From a virus: DNA of 48,310 nt. The notes beneath the pieces were generated by a model that saw only the letters and a program-made list of their open reading frames with translations, was not told the DNA's origin and did no database searches. Positions 7,874 through 16,324 of this stretch are shown here, one piece after another; position 1 is the first letter of the stretch, and each line of letters opens with the position of its first letter. Position numbers and translations under genes: made by a program. Where the stretch lies: positions 1 to 48,310 of IMG/VR virus record IMGVR_UViG_3300017743_000020. One strand, 5' to 3'.

Positions 7874-8325
7874 TGGCTGAAAAAAAGACGTTTAAAGAAA
7901 CTAAAGTAGGTGCTTTTCTAGCTAGCAAAGCGCCTAATGTACTGCAAGCTATTGGAGACATACTGCCTAATCAAGGAACTCTTGGTGTTGTAAAAAATCT
8001 TATAACAAGTGATAATAAGATTAAGCCAGTTGATAAAGAGCAGGCTATGAAACTTATTGAGCAAGACCTTCAAGAATTAAAAGAAGTATCAAGCAGATGG
8101 AGGGCTGATATGAAGTCAGACTCTTGGCTTAGTAAAAATACTAGACCTTTAGCTCTTATATTTTTAACTGCGTCGTCAGTATTCATGATGGCTGTAGATT
8201 CTTTTCATTTACAATTTGATGTGGATGATGCTTGGATAAGCTTATTAAAAACATTACTGGTAACAGTTTACGTAGCATACTTCGGAAGTCGTGGTGCTGA
8301 AAAAATAACAAAAATAAATAATTAA
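7873..8325 (+). CDS. Holin of the three-TM (GTA holin) type
   Basis: A 150-aa protein matching the 'holin of 3TMs, for gene-transfer release' pattern: an amphipathic N-terminal region (about 1-80) with a polar segment ending SRWRADMKSDSWLSKNTRP, then hydrophobic helices (LALIFLTASSVFMMAVDSF and LLKTLLVTVYVAYFGSRG). The WLSKNTRP motif just before the first helix is characteristic of the family. It would make inner-membrane lesions to release the amidase. Its ATG overlaps the preceding stop by one base. Confidence 0.75.
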   Translation: MAEKKTFKETKVGAFLASKAPNVLQAIGDILPNQGTLGVVKNLITSDNKIKPVDKEQAMKLIEQDLQELKEVSSRWRADMKSDSWLSKNTRPLALIFLTASSVFMMAVDSFHLQFDVDDAWISLLKTLLVTVYVAYFGSRGAEKITKINN

Positions 8326-8327
8326 AC

Positions 8328-8603
8328 ATGAGAGGACTAATAGGAAACACAGCCTCAGAGCCTAGAGTTTTTGGTCACGATGCTGTAGCTTTAACAGCTG
8401 GAACAGGAGCAATAGCAAACACAGAAGAAAGAGGCGTTGTAATATACAACGGAAAATCTGCAGCTCAAGATATTACTATTACAACAGAAGCTGGTAATGA
8501 CGTGATATTTAAAAGCGTGCAGCCAGGAACAGTTGTAGGTGATAAAACACCTATGTTAGCTACTAAATTAAAGGTTGGAACAGACTGTGTAGCTATATAC
8601 TAG
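8328..8603 (+). CDS. Hypothetical small beta-rich protein, 91 aa
   Basis: A compact beta-rich sequence (VVIYNGKSAAQDITITTEAG, then a VIFKSVQPGTVVG stretch) with no membrane segment. It looks like a single small beta-barrel or fibre-head-type domain, but I recognise no family. It lies 2 bases after the holin and overlaps the methyltransferase start by one base. A virion decoration role is possible. Confidence 0.65.
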   Translation: MRGLIGNTASEPRVFGHDAVALTAGTGAIANTEERGVVIYNGKSAAQDITITTEAGNDVIFKSVQPGTVVGDKTPMLATKLKVGTDCVAIY

Positions 8604-9166
8604 TGGCAACGCAAAGATTTAATGCGTGCTTTGAATGGCGTAAAAGCGGTAGTAATAAAAATTATCAGTTTTTAGGTTTTTTACATTTAATAGATTACAT
8701 TAGTAATTTATTACCAGATAACTCAAAAGCTTTAGAAATAGGAAGCTACATGGGCGAGTCTGCTAAGATAACAGCTGCTTCTGGTATTTTTAATGAAATA
8801 GTATGTATAGACCCATTTGAGGGAAAAGAAAGCTTTAACAATATATTTGGCTATACATGGGAAGATGTTGAAGCTGAATTTAATAATAATATAAAATATT
8901 TTGATTTTATAAATCATATTAAAGATTATAGTTACAATGTTATAAATAGCTATGATGATGGATATTTTGACTTTGCATATATAGATGCTAGTCACGAATA
9001 CGAAGATGTGCTGAGAGATATTAAAGATTGTATTAGAGTCGTTAAAAAAGGTGGCATTATAGCTGGACATGATTATAGTTGGGATACTGTAAAACAAGCT
9101 GTAACAGAAACTTTTGGTAACAACATTAAGCAATTTAAAGATACTTCTTGGTTAATAATTAAATAA
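8603..9166 (+). CDS. Class I SAM-dependent methyltransferase
   Basis: The 187-aa protein has motif I ALEIGSYMGESA (about residues 43-54), an acidic strand end VCIDPF (motif II), and the later YIDASHEYEDVLRDIK and GGIIAGHDY motifs. These are typical of the Methyltransf_24 family of Rossmann methyltransferases. The family often methylates sugars or small molecules. The pairing of a methyltransferase here with a glycosyltransferase at 87 suggests glycan modification, which is inference. The start is a GTG sharing its first base with the previous stop TAG; no nearer ATG fits the fold. Confidence 0.85.
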   Translation: MATQRFNACFEWRKSGSNKNYQFLGFLHLIDYISNLLPDNSKALEIGSYMGESAKITAASGIFNEIVCIDPFEGKESFNNIFGYTWEDVEAEFNNNIKYFDFINHIKDYSYNVINSYDDGYFDFAYIDASHEYEDVLRDIKDCIRVVKKGGIIAGHDYSWDTVKQAVTETFGNNIKQFKDTSWLIIK

Positions 9167-9172
9167 AATAAA

Positions 9173-9439
9173 ATGAGTAAAGTAACAGTAGACTCTGGAA
9201 TATTAGATGATAAAGAGTTTGAAGAAATTAAAAATCAACAAGACAAGGTTAACAGAATAATGTGTGAAATAGGCTATGTAGAGTCTAGAAAACATGCGTT
9301 ACTTCATGAGCTAGCTGACACTAACGAAGTTGTTAAAAATACTAAAGATATTTTAAAAGAAAAATATGGAAGTATAAACATTGATATGACAACTGGTAAA
9401 TGGAAAAGAGAAGAAAAGAAGAAAGATGTCAGTAATTAG
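9173..9439 (+). CDS. Small coiled-coil protein, 88 aa
   Basis: A short, charged helical protein. Residues 10-65 form a likely coiled coil, and the C-terminus is Lys-rich (WKREEKKKDVSN). It is preceded by the A/T-only leader AAATAAAATAAA. No family is recognised. It overlaps the next gene by 14 bases. Proteins of this kind before terminase genes may be virion or assembly factors. Confidence 0.65.
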   Translation: MSKVTVDSGILDDKEFEEIKNQQDKVNRIMCEIGYVESRKHALLHELADTNEVVKNTKDILKEKYGSINIDMTTGKWKREEKKKDVSN

Positions 9440-9650
9440 AAAAATAAGTATTGGATCAGATTATAAAAACGATGCAATGCATTATTCATTACAGCAAGAA
9501 GTATACGGTGGCCATGTAATATCAGATATATTATTTGATGATAAAGATCAGTCTTATAATATATATATAACAAAATCAAAAGAAGTTCTTCCTTGGAAAA
9601 AGTTCAATCGTAATATGGCTATATCAGTTGAGTACGATTTGAAATATTAA
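9426..9650 (+). CDS. Hypothetical protein, 74 aa
   Basis: A small protein with alternating hydrophobic strands (HVISDILFDDKDQSYNIYIT, then MAISVEYDLKY) and Trp-Lys-Lys-Phe. No family is recognised. It overlaps the preceding gene by 14 bases and its stop TAA shares a base with the next ATG, which suggests coupled translation in the pre-terminase operon. Confidence 0.65.
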   Translation: MSVIRKISIGSDYKNDAMHYSLQQEVYGGHVISDILFDDKDQSYNIYITKSKEVLPWKKFNRNMAISVEYDLKY

Positions 9651-10234
9651 TGAAAAGTTTATATAACTTTATTATCAAACCTCTTAATAGTAGGTACGAT
9701 AATATAAGAAAGGTAGGCGATAAAACGCTTATCATAAATACCACCATAGAGAACCACCGATTTGTGAGCAAGCAAGCAGTTGTTGTATCGGTGCCAGCTG
9801 CTTATAGCTCACATATAAAGACAGGTGACAATGTGTATGTACATCATAATATATTTAGAAGATGGTATGATCAAAAAGGAAAAGAACGTAATAGCTCTAT
9901 GTACTTTAAAGATGATTTATATTTTTGTACTCCTGATCAAATATATATGTATAACAACAAACCTCATGGGCCTTATTGTTTTGTAAAGCCTATTTTAAAT
10001 AAAGATTATTTAAGCATTAATAAAGAGCAACCTAACGTTGGTATAATGAAATATACTAATAGCTCTTTAGAAGCCGTAGGAATAACACCTGGAACACTTG
10101 TAACGTTTACACCAAACTCTGAGTTTGAATTTATCATTGATAATGAACGTTTATATTGTATGAAATCAAATGACATAGCTTTAACTCATGAGTACGAAGG
10201 AAACGAGAAAGAACATAATCCGAGCTGGGCGTAA
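9650..10234 (+). CDS. Hypothetical beta-barrel protein, possible GroES-fold
   Basis: A 194-aa protein that reads as two beta-rich halves. In the first, KQAVVVSVPAAY followed by HIKTGDNVYVHHNIFRRW (about residues 42-73) copies the GroES pattern of a VV-x-VP strand, a GD turn and a V-x-V-x-H strand. The second half opens with YCFVKPI, again like a GroES N-terminal strand. It could be a tandem co-chaperonin-like protein working with the phage GroEL at 1067. This is pattern recognition only, and a canonical GroES already follows groEL. Confidence 0.65.
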   Translation: MKSLYNFIIKPLNSRYDNIRKVGDKTLIINTTIENHRFVSKQAVVVSVPAAYSSHIKTGDNVYVHHNIFRRWYDQKGKERNSSMYFKDDLYFCTPDQIYMYNNKPHGPYCFVKPILNKDYLSINKEQPNVGIMKYTNSSLEAVGITPGTLVTFTPNSEFEFIIDNERLYCMKSNDIALTHEYEGNEKEHNPSWA

Positions 10235-10469
10235 AGCTGTAGACGAGTTAATTAAAGTAGCTGAAGAAAAAATCATTACACATACGGATGATGATGTATC
10301 AGCTGATAGATTAAAAAATGCTGCAGCAACTAAAAAGCTATGCATAATGGATGCTTTTGAAATACTACAAAGAATAGAAGAGGAAGAATCTATTTTATCA
10401 GGTGATAGTAATAAGGTAGAAAGAGAAGTAAAATCATTTAAAGGTTTTGCAGAAGGGAGAAGTAAGTGA
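10188..10469 (+). CDS. Putative small terminase subunit, 93 aa
   Basis: An all-helical, charged 93-aa protein (TRKNIIRAGRKAVDELIKVAE, then an AATKKLCIMDAFEILQRIEEE helix) ending GFAEGRSK. Position immediately before terL, with a 4-base stop/start overlap (GTGA), is the main argument for a small terminase. The N-terminal helices could bind DNA and the later ones oligomerise. It starts 47 bases inside the preceding gene; no later ATG would preserve the first helices. Confidence 0.55.
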   Translation: MSTKETRKNIIRAGRKAVDELIKVAEEKIITHTDDDVSADRLKNAAATKKLCIMDAFEILQRIEEEESILSGDSNKVEREVKSFKGFAEGRSK

Positions 10470-12691
10470 GTTACGAACAGACGCTTTGGAAAGAAATTAA
10501 GGACGTTGTAAATCCTAAGATATTAGCTAAAAACAACAGATATAAAAAGTGGGAGTATGGTTATAACGTGGAGTATGATTTTGTAGTAATAAGTAAAACA
10601 GGTAAAATTGGATCAGTTATCGAAATACAAGGTCTCCGCATTGCTTTACCAACAGCAGATGAACCGTATAAACGAAGCAAAAAACAAAAGGAACAATACT
10701 GGAAAAGATTTGAATATCCAAAAGAACTACAAAGAATAAAAAGTAGATTTGATTGGGAGGAATATCCATTAGACTTTAAAGAAAAATGGTACGATTATAT
10801 TGACAATGAATTTACTAGACGAGAACAAGGATTTTGGTTTTGTAACAATGGTATTGATACTTACATTACTGGTACTCATTACATGTACTTGCAGTGGTCA
10901 AAGATCGACATTGGAGCGCCAGAATATAGAGAATCAAACAGATTATTTTTTATATTTTGGGAAGCTTGCAAAGCAGACACAAGATGTTACGGAATGTGCT
11001 ATCTTAAAAACAGACGATCTGGATTTAGCTTCATGGCGAGCGCAGAGCTTGTTAATCAAGCCACAATATCAAGCGACTCAAGATTTGGTATACTCAGTAA
11101 ATCAGGTGCAGATGCTAAAAAAATGTTTACAGATAAGGTTGTACCAATATCCGTTAACTATCCGTTTTTCTTCAAGCCAATTCAAGACGGTATGGATCGG
11201 CCAAAGACTGAGTTGGCATATAGGGTTCCAGCATCCAAACTTACTAGAAGAAAGCTGGAAGCTAATGAGCAACTAGAAGAGCTAGACGGACTTGATACAA
11301 CTATTGACTGGAAAAATACTGGTGACAACTCTTATGATGGTGAGAAACTAAAGATACTAGCACATGATGAAAGTGGTAAATGGGAAAGACCTGATAATAT
11401 ATTAAATAACTGGAGAGTTACAAAAACTACATTACGTCTAGGATCAAGAGTTGTAGGTAAATGTATGATGGGCTCAACCTCAAATGCTTTAGAAAAAGGT
11501 GGAGACAATTTCAAAAAACTATACTACAATTCAGACGTTACTGAAAGAAATAAAAACGGACAAACAACTTCTGGACTCTATAGCTTGTTCATACCTATGG
11601 AGTGGAACTACGAAGGATTCATGGATACTTACGGACTTCCTATCTTCACATCTCCGACAAATCCAATCAAAACAATTGATGGTTCGGTTATTACGACAGG
11701 AGTTATCAAGCACTGGGAAAACGAAGTAGAAGGTTTAAAGCATGATCAAGACGCTTTAAATGAATACTACAGACAGTTTCCGCGTACAGAGCAACATGCT
11801 TTTAGAGACGAAACAAGAGATAGTTTATTTAATTTAACAAAGATATATCAGCAAATTGATTTTAATGAAGAGTTAAATAATAGTATTAGTATTACTAAAG
11901 GAAACTTTGCTTGGGAGAATGGTATAAAAGATACTAAGGTGTTGTTCATGCCAAATAATAAAGGTAGATTTTTAGTTTCTTGGGTACCAGACTTCAATAT
12001 TCAAAATAACGTAATAATTAAAAATGGAACTAAATACCCAGGTAACGAACATATTGGAGCTTTCGGCTGTGACTCTTACGATATTAGCGGTACTGTTGAT
12101 GGTCGCGGCAGTAAAGGAGCACTTCATGGATTAACTAAGTTTAGTATGGAAAACTCTCCTACTAATCAATTTTTTTTAGAATATGTAGCTAGACCACAAA
12201 CAGCTGAGATTTTCTTTGAAGACGTTTTAATGGCTTTGCATTTTTATGGTATGCCTTTATTAGCTGAAAATAATAAACCTAGATTATTATATTACCTAAA
12301 GCGTAGAGGATACAGAGGTTTTAGTATGAATAGACCAGATAAACTTTACAACAAGTTATCAATAGCTGAAAGAGAAATAGGTGGAATACCTAACTCAAGC
12401 GAAGACATTAAGCAAGCACATGCTGCTGCAATAGAATATTATATTGAAAACTTTGTAGGTCAAATAGAAACGGGTTATGGTAATATGTATTTCCAAAGAA
12501 CGTTAGATGACTGGGCAAGGTTTAACATAAATAATAGAACTAAATACGATGCTGCAATAAGTTCTGGTTTAGCAATTATGGCTTGTAATAAGAATAAATA
12601 TAGGCCTGTTGCGGTAAGAAATATAACACCTGTTAGTTTAGGCATACGTAGATACAACAATAAAGGATCTATTTCACAAATAATAAAATAA
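10466..12691 (+). CDS. terL: Terminase large subunit (packaging ATPase/nuclease)
   Basis: The DNA-packaging motor: it pumps DNA into the prohead through the portal and cuts the concatemer. The 741-aa protein has a divergent Walker A (LKNRRSGFS, residues 180-188), a Walker B plus catalytic acid (KILAHDESGKW, D301-E302), a GKCMMGSTSNA coupling motif around 335, and an RNase H-like nuclease start (GAFGCDSYD, D536). The GTG start has GGGAG about 7 bases upstream and overlaps the previous stop. The length (700-plus residues) and the NRRSG-type P-loop resemble terminases of crAss-like and Cellulophaga phages, from memory. Confidence 0.93.
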   Translation: MSYEQTLWKEIKDVVNPKILAKNNRYKKWEYGYNVEYDFVVISKTGKIGSVIEIQGLRIALPTADEPYKRSKKQKEQYWKRFEYPKELQRIKSRFDWEEYPLDFKEKWYDYIDNEFTRREQGFWFCNNGIDTYITGTHYMYLQWSKIDIGAPEYRESNRLFFIFWEACKADTRCYGMCYLKNRRSGFSFMASAELVNQATISSDSRFGILSKSGADAKKMFTDKVVPISVNYPFFFKPIQDGMDRPKTELAYRVPASKLTRRKLEANEQLEELDGLDTTIDWKNTGDNSYDGEKLKILAHDESGKWERPDNILNNWRVTKTTLRLGSRVVGKCMMGSTSNALEKGGDNFKKLYYNSDVTERNKNGQTTSGLYSLFIPMEWNYEGFMDTYGLPIFTSPTNPIKTIDGSVITTGVIKHWENEVEGLKHDQDALNEYYRQFPRTEQHAFRDETRDSLFNLTKIYQQIDFNEELNNSISITKGNFAWENGIKDTKVLFMPNNKGRFLVSWVPDFNIQNNVIIKNGTKYPGNEHIGAFGCDSYDISGTVDGRGSKGALHGLTKFSMENSPTNQFFLEYVARPQTAEIFFEDVLMALHFYGMPLLAENNKPRLLYYLKRRGYRGFSMNRPDKLYNKLSIAEREIGGIPNSSEDIKQAHAAAIEYYIENFVGQIETGYGNMYFQRTLDDWARFNINNRTKYDAAISSGLAIMACNKNKYRPVAVRNITPVSLGIRRYNNKGSISQIIK

Positions 12692-15109
12692 ATGAAGATT
12701 ACAAACACTTATAGCTCTTTTCCAGATCAGATAGTACCTGATGAGGTTAAACAAAGCATTGATTATGGCAGGCAAGTTGCAATGGCTATAGAAGGTGATT
12801 GGTTTAGCGGAACAAGATCTGGAGTTGAAAACAGATTTAATACTAATTATAATAATTTCAGGATGCGTAGGCTTTATTCAAGAGCTGAACAACCTGTACA
12901 AAAGTATAAAGATGAATTAGCTATAAATGGTGATTTATCATATCTTAATTTAGACTGGAAACCAGTTCCTATAATACCTAAGTTTGTAGATATAGTTGTT
13001 AATGGTATGGATGATAAAGTCTACGACATAAAAGCTTTTGCTCAAGATCCAGAATCAAGACAACAAAGATCTAAGTATGCCGAAGATATATTAAGAGATA
13101 TGCAGGCTAAAGATTTTTTAGTTTCTTTACAGCAAACTTTAAATTTAGATTTATTTAATACTGAAAATCCTTCAAATCTACCTGAAAACAAAGATGAGCT
13201 AGACTTACACATGCAGTTGAGTTATAAGCAGGCTTCAGAAATAGCTTGTGAAGAAGCGGTTAATAATTCGCTTCAAATGAATAGGTATGATTTAACAAAG
13301 AAAAGATTACTTGAAGATTTAGTAGTGCTAGGTATGAGTGCTGTTAAAACCAACTTTAATAAAGCTGAAGGTGTTACTGTAGAATATGTTGATCCAGCCC
13401 GCATGGTTTATTCTTATAGTGAGGATCCAAATTTTGAAGACCTATGGTATGTAGGTGAAGTTAAACCTGTTACTTTAGCTGATGCTAAAAAACAGTTTCC
13501 TAATTTAACAGATTCAGAATTAGAAAGATTACAACAGTATCAAGGCAATAGTAATTACTTGTATAATTACAATGGTAGAAGAGATGGTAATGCTATATAT
13601 ATAATGTACTTCGAGTACAAGACATATAGTGAACAAGTGTTTAAAATTAAAAAGACAGCTACAGGTCTAGAAAAAGCTTTAGAAAAACCAGATACTTTTA
13701 ATCCACAAGAAAATGATAACTTTGATAGAGTTAGTAGATCAATAGAGGTTTTATATAGTGGTGCTAAAGTTCTAGGTTATGATATGATGTTAGACTGGAA
13801 GATGTCTGAAAATATGACAAGGCCAAAATCTAACTTAGTTAAAGTTAACATGAACTACAACATATGTGCACCTAAAATGTATCATGGTAGAATAGAAAGC
13901 TTAGTAAGCCGTATGATGGGTTTTGCAGACATGATACAATTAACTCATTTAAAAATACAACAAGTAATATCTAAGGTAATACCTGATGGTGTTTATTTAG
14001 ATGTTGATGGGCTAGCAGAAGTAGATTTAGGTAATGGAACTACATATAACGCTAAAGAAGCTTTAAATATGTATTTTCAAACTGGTAGTATATTAGGTAG
14101 ATCAATGACTACTGAAGGTGACCCTAATAATGGTAGAGTGCCAATACAAGAGTTAGTCAAAAGTGATGGTGGTGGTAAAATAAATTCTTTAATACAAACT
14201 TATCAATACTATTTGCAAATGATAAGAGATGTAACCGGACTTAATGAAGCAAGAGACGGTAGTCAGCCAAATTCAGATTCGCTAGTTGGTTTACAAAAAC
14301 TTGCTGCTGCTAACTCAAACACAGCTACTAAGCATATATTAAATGCTTATTTATACCTTACAGTAAGAACTTGTGAAAACATAGTGTTGAGAACTGCAGA
14401 TAGTATAGAGTTTGCTTTAACTGAAGAAGCTTTAAAAAATAGTATATCAACTTGGAATGTTGGTCAATTAGATGATTTACGAAATATACATTTGTATGAT
14501 TTTGGTTTATACATGGACTTGGTACCAGATGAACAAGAAAAAGAAATGTTAGAAGCTAATATTCAAGCAGCGCTTGCTAGTGGCAGTATCAACCTAGAAG
14601 ATGCTATTGATATTAGACAAATAAATAATCTTAAGTTGGCTAATCAAATGATTAAGCTAAAACGTAAGAAAGCTGCTGAAGCCGCTCAAGCTGCTAATAT
14701 GGCAAACATACAAGCTCAGGCAGCTGCAAATGCCGAGGCTAGTGAAGCTGCTGCTATGGCAGAGGTACAGAAGCAACAAGCGGTGTTAGATACTAAACTA
14801 AAGTTTGAAAAAGGTAAATCTAGCTTTGAAGTAGAACGTATGAGAGTTGAAGCTCAAATTAAACGTGAGTTAATGGAACTTGAGTTTATGTATAACAAAG
14901 AACTTGGAGAGCAAAAAATAGGTATTGAAACTCAAAGAGAAAAAGATATAGAAGATAGAAAAGATAAAAGAGCTAGAATAGTTGGCACTCAACAAAGTGC
15001 TATAGCTAATCAAAAACAAAAACAATTAGATGCAATAGACTTTGAGGATCCATCGTCTATCGAGAGTTTACAAGATCCACTAGATAGTATACTACCTGAA
15101 GGTATGTAA
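12692..15109 (+). CDS. Portal protein
   Basis: The dodecameric ring at the packaging vertex. The 805-aa protein directly follows terL, with the ATG immediately after its stop. It has the wing/stem style of P22-type portals: an N-terminal clip region, a long middle with the helical motif LVSRMMGFADMIQLTHLKIQ (about 405-424), a VTGLNEARDGSQPNSDSLVG turn (about 515-535), and a long Ala/Gln/Glu coiled coil from about 655 to 760 that would form the barrel. The 805-aa length fits P22/crAss-like portals rather than HK97 portals. No catalytic residues are expected. Confidence 0.88.
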   Translation: MKITNTYSSFPDQIVPDEVKQSIDYGRQVAMAIEGDWFSGTRSGVENRFNTNYNNFRMRRLYSRAEQPVQKYKDELAINGDLSYLNLDWKPVPIIPKFVDIVVNGMDDKVYDIKAFAQDPESRQQRSKYAEDILRDMQAKDFLVSLQQTLNLDLFNTENPSNLPENKDELDLHMQLSYKQASEIACEEAVNNSLQMNRYDLTKKRLLEDLVVLGMSAVKTNFNKAEGVTVEYVDPARMVYSYSEDPNFEDLWYVGEVKPVTLADAKKQFPNLTDSELERLQQYQGNSNYLYNYNGRRDGNAIYIMYFEYKTYSEQVFKIKKTATGLEKALEKPDTFNPQENDNFDRVSRSIEVLYSGAKVLGYDMMLDWKMSENMTRPKSNLVKVNMNYNICAPKMYHGRIESLVSRMMGFADMIQLTHLKIQQVISKVIPDGVYLDVDGLAEVDLGNGTTYNAKEALNMYFQTGSILGRSMTTEGDPNNGRVPIQELVKSDGGGKINSLIQTYQYYLQMIRDVTGLNEARDGSQPNSDSLVGLQKLAAANSNTATKHILNAYLYLTVRTCENIVLRTADSIEFALTEEALKNSISTWNVGQLDDLRNIHLYDFGLYMDLVPDEQEKEMLEANIQAALASGSINLEDAIDIRQINNLKLANQMIKLKRKKAAEAAQAANMANIQAQAAANAEASEAAAMAEVQKQQAVLDTKLKFEKGKSSFEVERMRVEAQIKRELMELEFMYNKELGEQKIGIETQREKDIEDRKDKRARIVGTQQSAIANQKQKQLDAIDFEDPSSIESLQDPLDSILPEGM

Positions 15110-15111
15110 TA

Positions 15112-15142
15112 CTTTATTAATTTATATTATATTATATTATGG
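15112..15142 (+). repeat. 31-bp A/T direct repeat over a start codon, copy 1
   Basis: A 31-base sequence starting CTTTATTAATTTATATTATA and ending with the ATGG of the start codon at 15139 is repeated exactly at 18839-18869. It contains a tandem ATATT run. It probably acts as a shared translation leader or promoter for the scaffold and 266-aa genes. Confidence 0.7.
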
Positions 15143-16311
15143 CAAATGAAAAAGATGTTCCTCAAGAAGGGGAATTTAAAATGAAAAGAAAACCTGGTAG
15201 ACCTAAAAAGTTATCACAGGATAAAAAAGTAACTAAATTAGAAATAAAAGAAGATGCCGTTCCAGAGCAAAGCACAGGAGTCGTGGATGCGAATAAACAA
15301 ACCAAAGATGTGGAAAAAGTGGAGGAGAGAGCACCCGAATCAAAACTTGAAGAGCTTACCCCAGAAAAAGTCGAAGACAAAAATGAAGACAAAGAGGTCA
15401 CGGTAATTCAAGAAAAACCAGTTTCTAAAGAAGCTGATAAATTAGAAAAGCAAGCAAAAGATGCTATTAGAGACGAAAGAGTTTCTGGTGTGCAACTGCC
15501 TAAAAACGTAGAAAAGCTTGTAAATTTTATGCAAGAAACAGGTGGAACTGTTGAAGATTATGTTACTTTAAATAAAGATTACACTAAGTTCGATGACAGT
15601 TTACTTGTTAGAGAATATTATAAAAAGACTAGACCGCATCTTACGGACGATGAAATTAGCTTTGTAATGGAGGATAATTTTAAGTTTGATGAAGAGACGG
15701 ACGAAGAAAGATTTGTACGTAAGCAAAAGCTTGCATACAAAGAAGAAGTTGCGAAAGCCAAGAACTTTTTAGAGCAAATGAAAAGTAAATATTATGATGA
15801 AATCAAGTTGAGGCCATCTGTTACTAATGAGCAGAAAAAAGCAATGGATTTTTTCCAACGATACAACCAAGAACAACAAACCATACAAGAGAAAAGAAAT
15901 GACTTTGTTAAAAACACTGAGGACTTCTTCACTAATAAATTCAAAGGTTTTGAATTTAATTTAGGAGACAAAGCGTTTAGGTATAGTGTTTCTAATCCAA
16001 CTGAAATGGCAAACGCTCAAACTGATGTTTCAAAAGTTATTAGTAAATTTACTGATGAAACAGGAAGCATAACAGATTTGGACGGTTACCATAAAGCTAT
16101 TTACGCTATGAGAAATGCTGATAGATTAGCACAACATTTTTATGAGCAAGGCAAGGCCGATGCTACTAGAGATGTTATTGCAAAATCTAAAAACATTAAT
16201 CAAGATCCAAAACCTTTAGCTACAGAGGCGACTTTGTCTAATGGTTGGAAAGTAAAAGCAATAACTGGTGTTGATAGTTCTAGGTTGAAAATCAAAAATA
16301 AAAAATCATAA
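15139..16311 (+). CDS. Putative head scaffolding protein with AT-hook-like N-terminus
   Basis: A 390-aa, highly charged protein between portal and capsid genes, the usual place of a scaffold. The first 110 residues are disordered (Lys/Glu/Val/Pro) and include KRKPGRPKKL at about 16-25, a match to the AT-hook core GRP flanked by basic residues. The middle is helical (LAYKEEVAKAKNFLEQMKSK). The C-terminus is basic (KIKNKKS), as in many scaffolds that contact capsid protein. No protease motif is seen. Its start lies in the 31-bp repeat. Confidence 0.6.
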   Translation: MANEKDVPQEGEFKMKRKPGRPKKLSQDKKVTKLEIKEDAVPEQSTGVVDANKQTKDVEKVEERAPESKLEELTPEKVEDKNEDKEVTVIQEKPVSKEADKLEKQAKDAIRDERVSGVQLPKNVEKLVNFMQETGGTVEDYVTLNKDYTKFDDSLLVREYYKKTRPHLTDDEISFVMEDNFKFDEETDEERFVRKQKLAYKEEVAKAKNFLEQMKSKYYDEIKLRPSVTNEQKKAMDFFQRYNQEQQTIQEKRNDFVKNTEDFFTNKFKGFEFNLGDKAFRYSVSNPTEMANAQTDVSKVISKFTDETGSITDLDGYHKAIYAMRNADRLAQHFYEQGKADATRDVIAKSKNINQDPKPLATEATLSNGWKVKAITGVDSSRLKIKNKKS

Positions 16312-16324
16312 TAAAAAATAGAAC

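Noticed and set aside
8732-9133. 133-codon antisense frame in the methyltransferase
   Set aside because: Ile/Tyr/Phe-rich shadow product, no leader, and covers a gene with clear SAM motifs.
10800-11276. A 158-codon open frame nested in terL on the same strand
   Set aside because: It lies wholly inside the terL frame, which carries clear ATPase and nuclease motifs, and the nested product has no domain-like sequence or leader.
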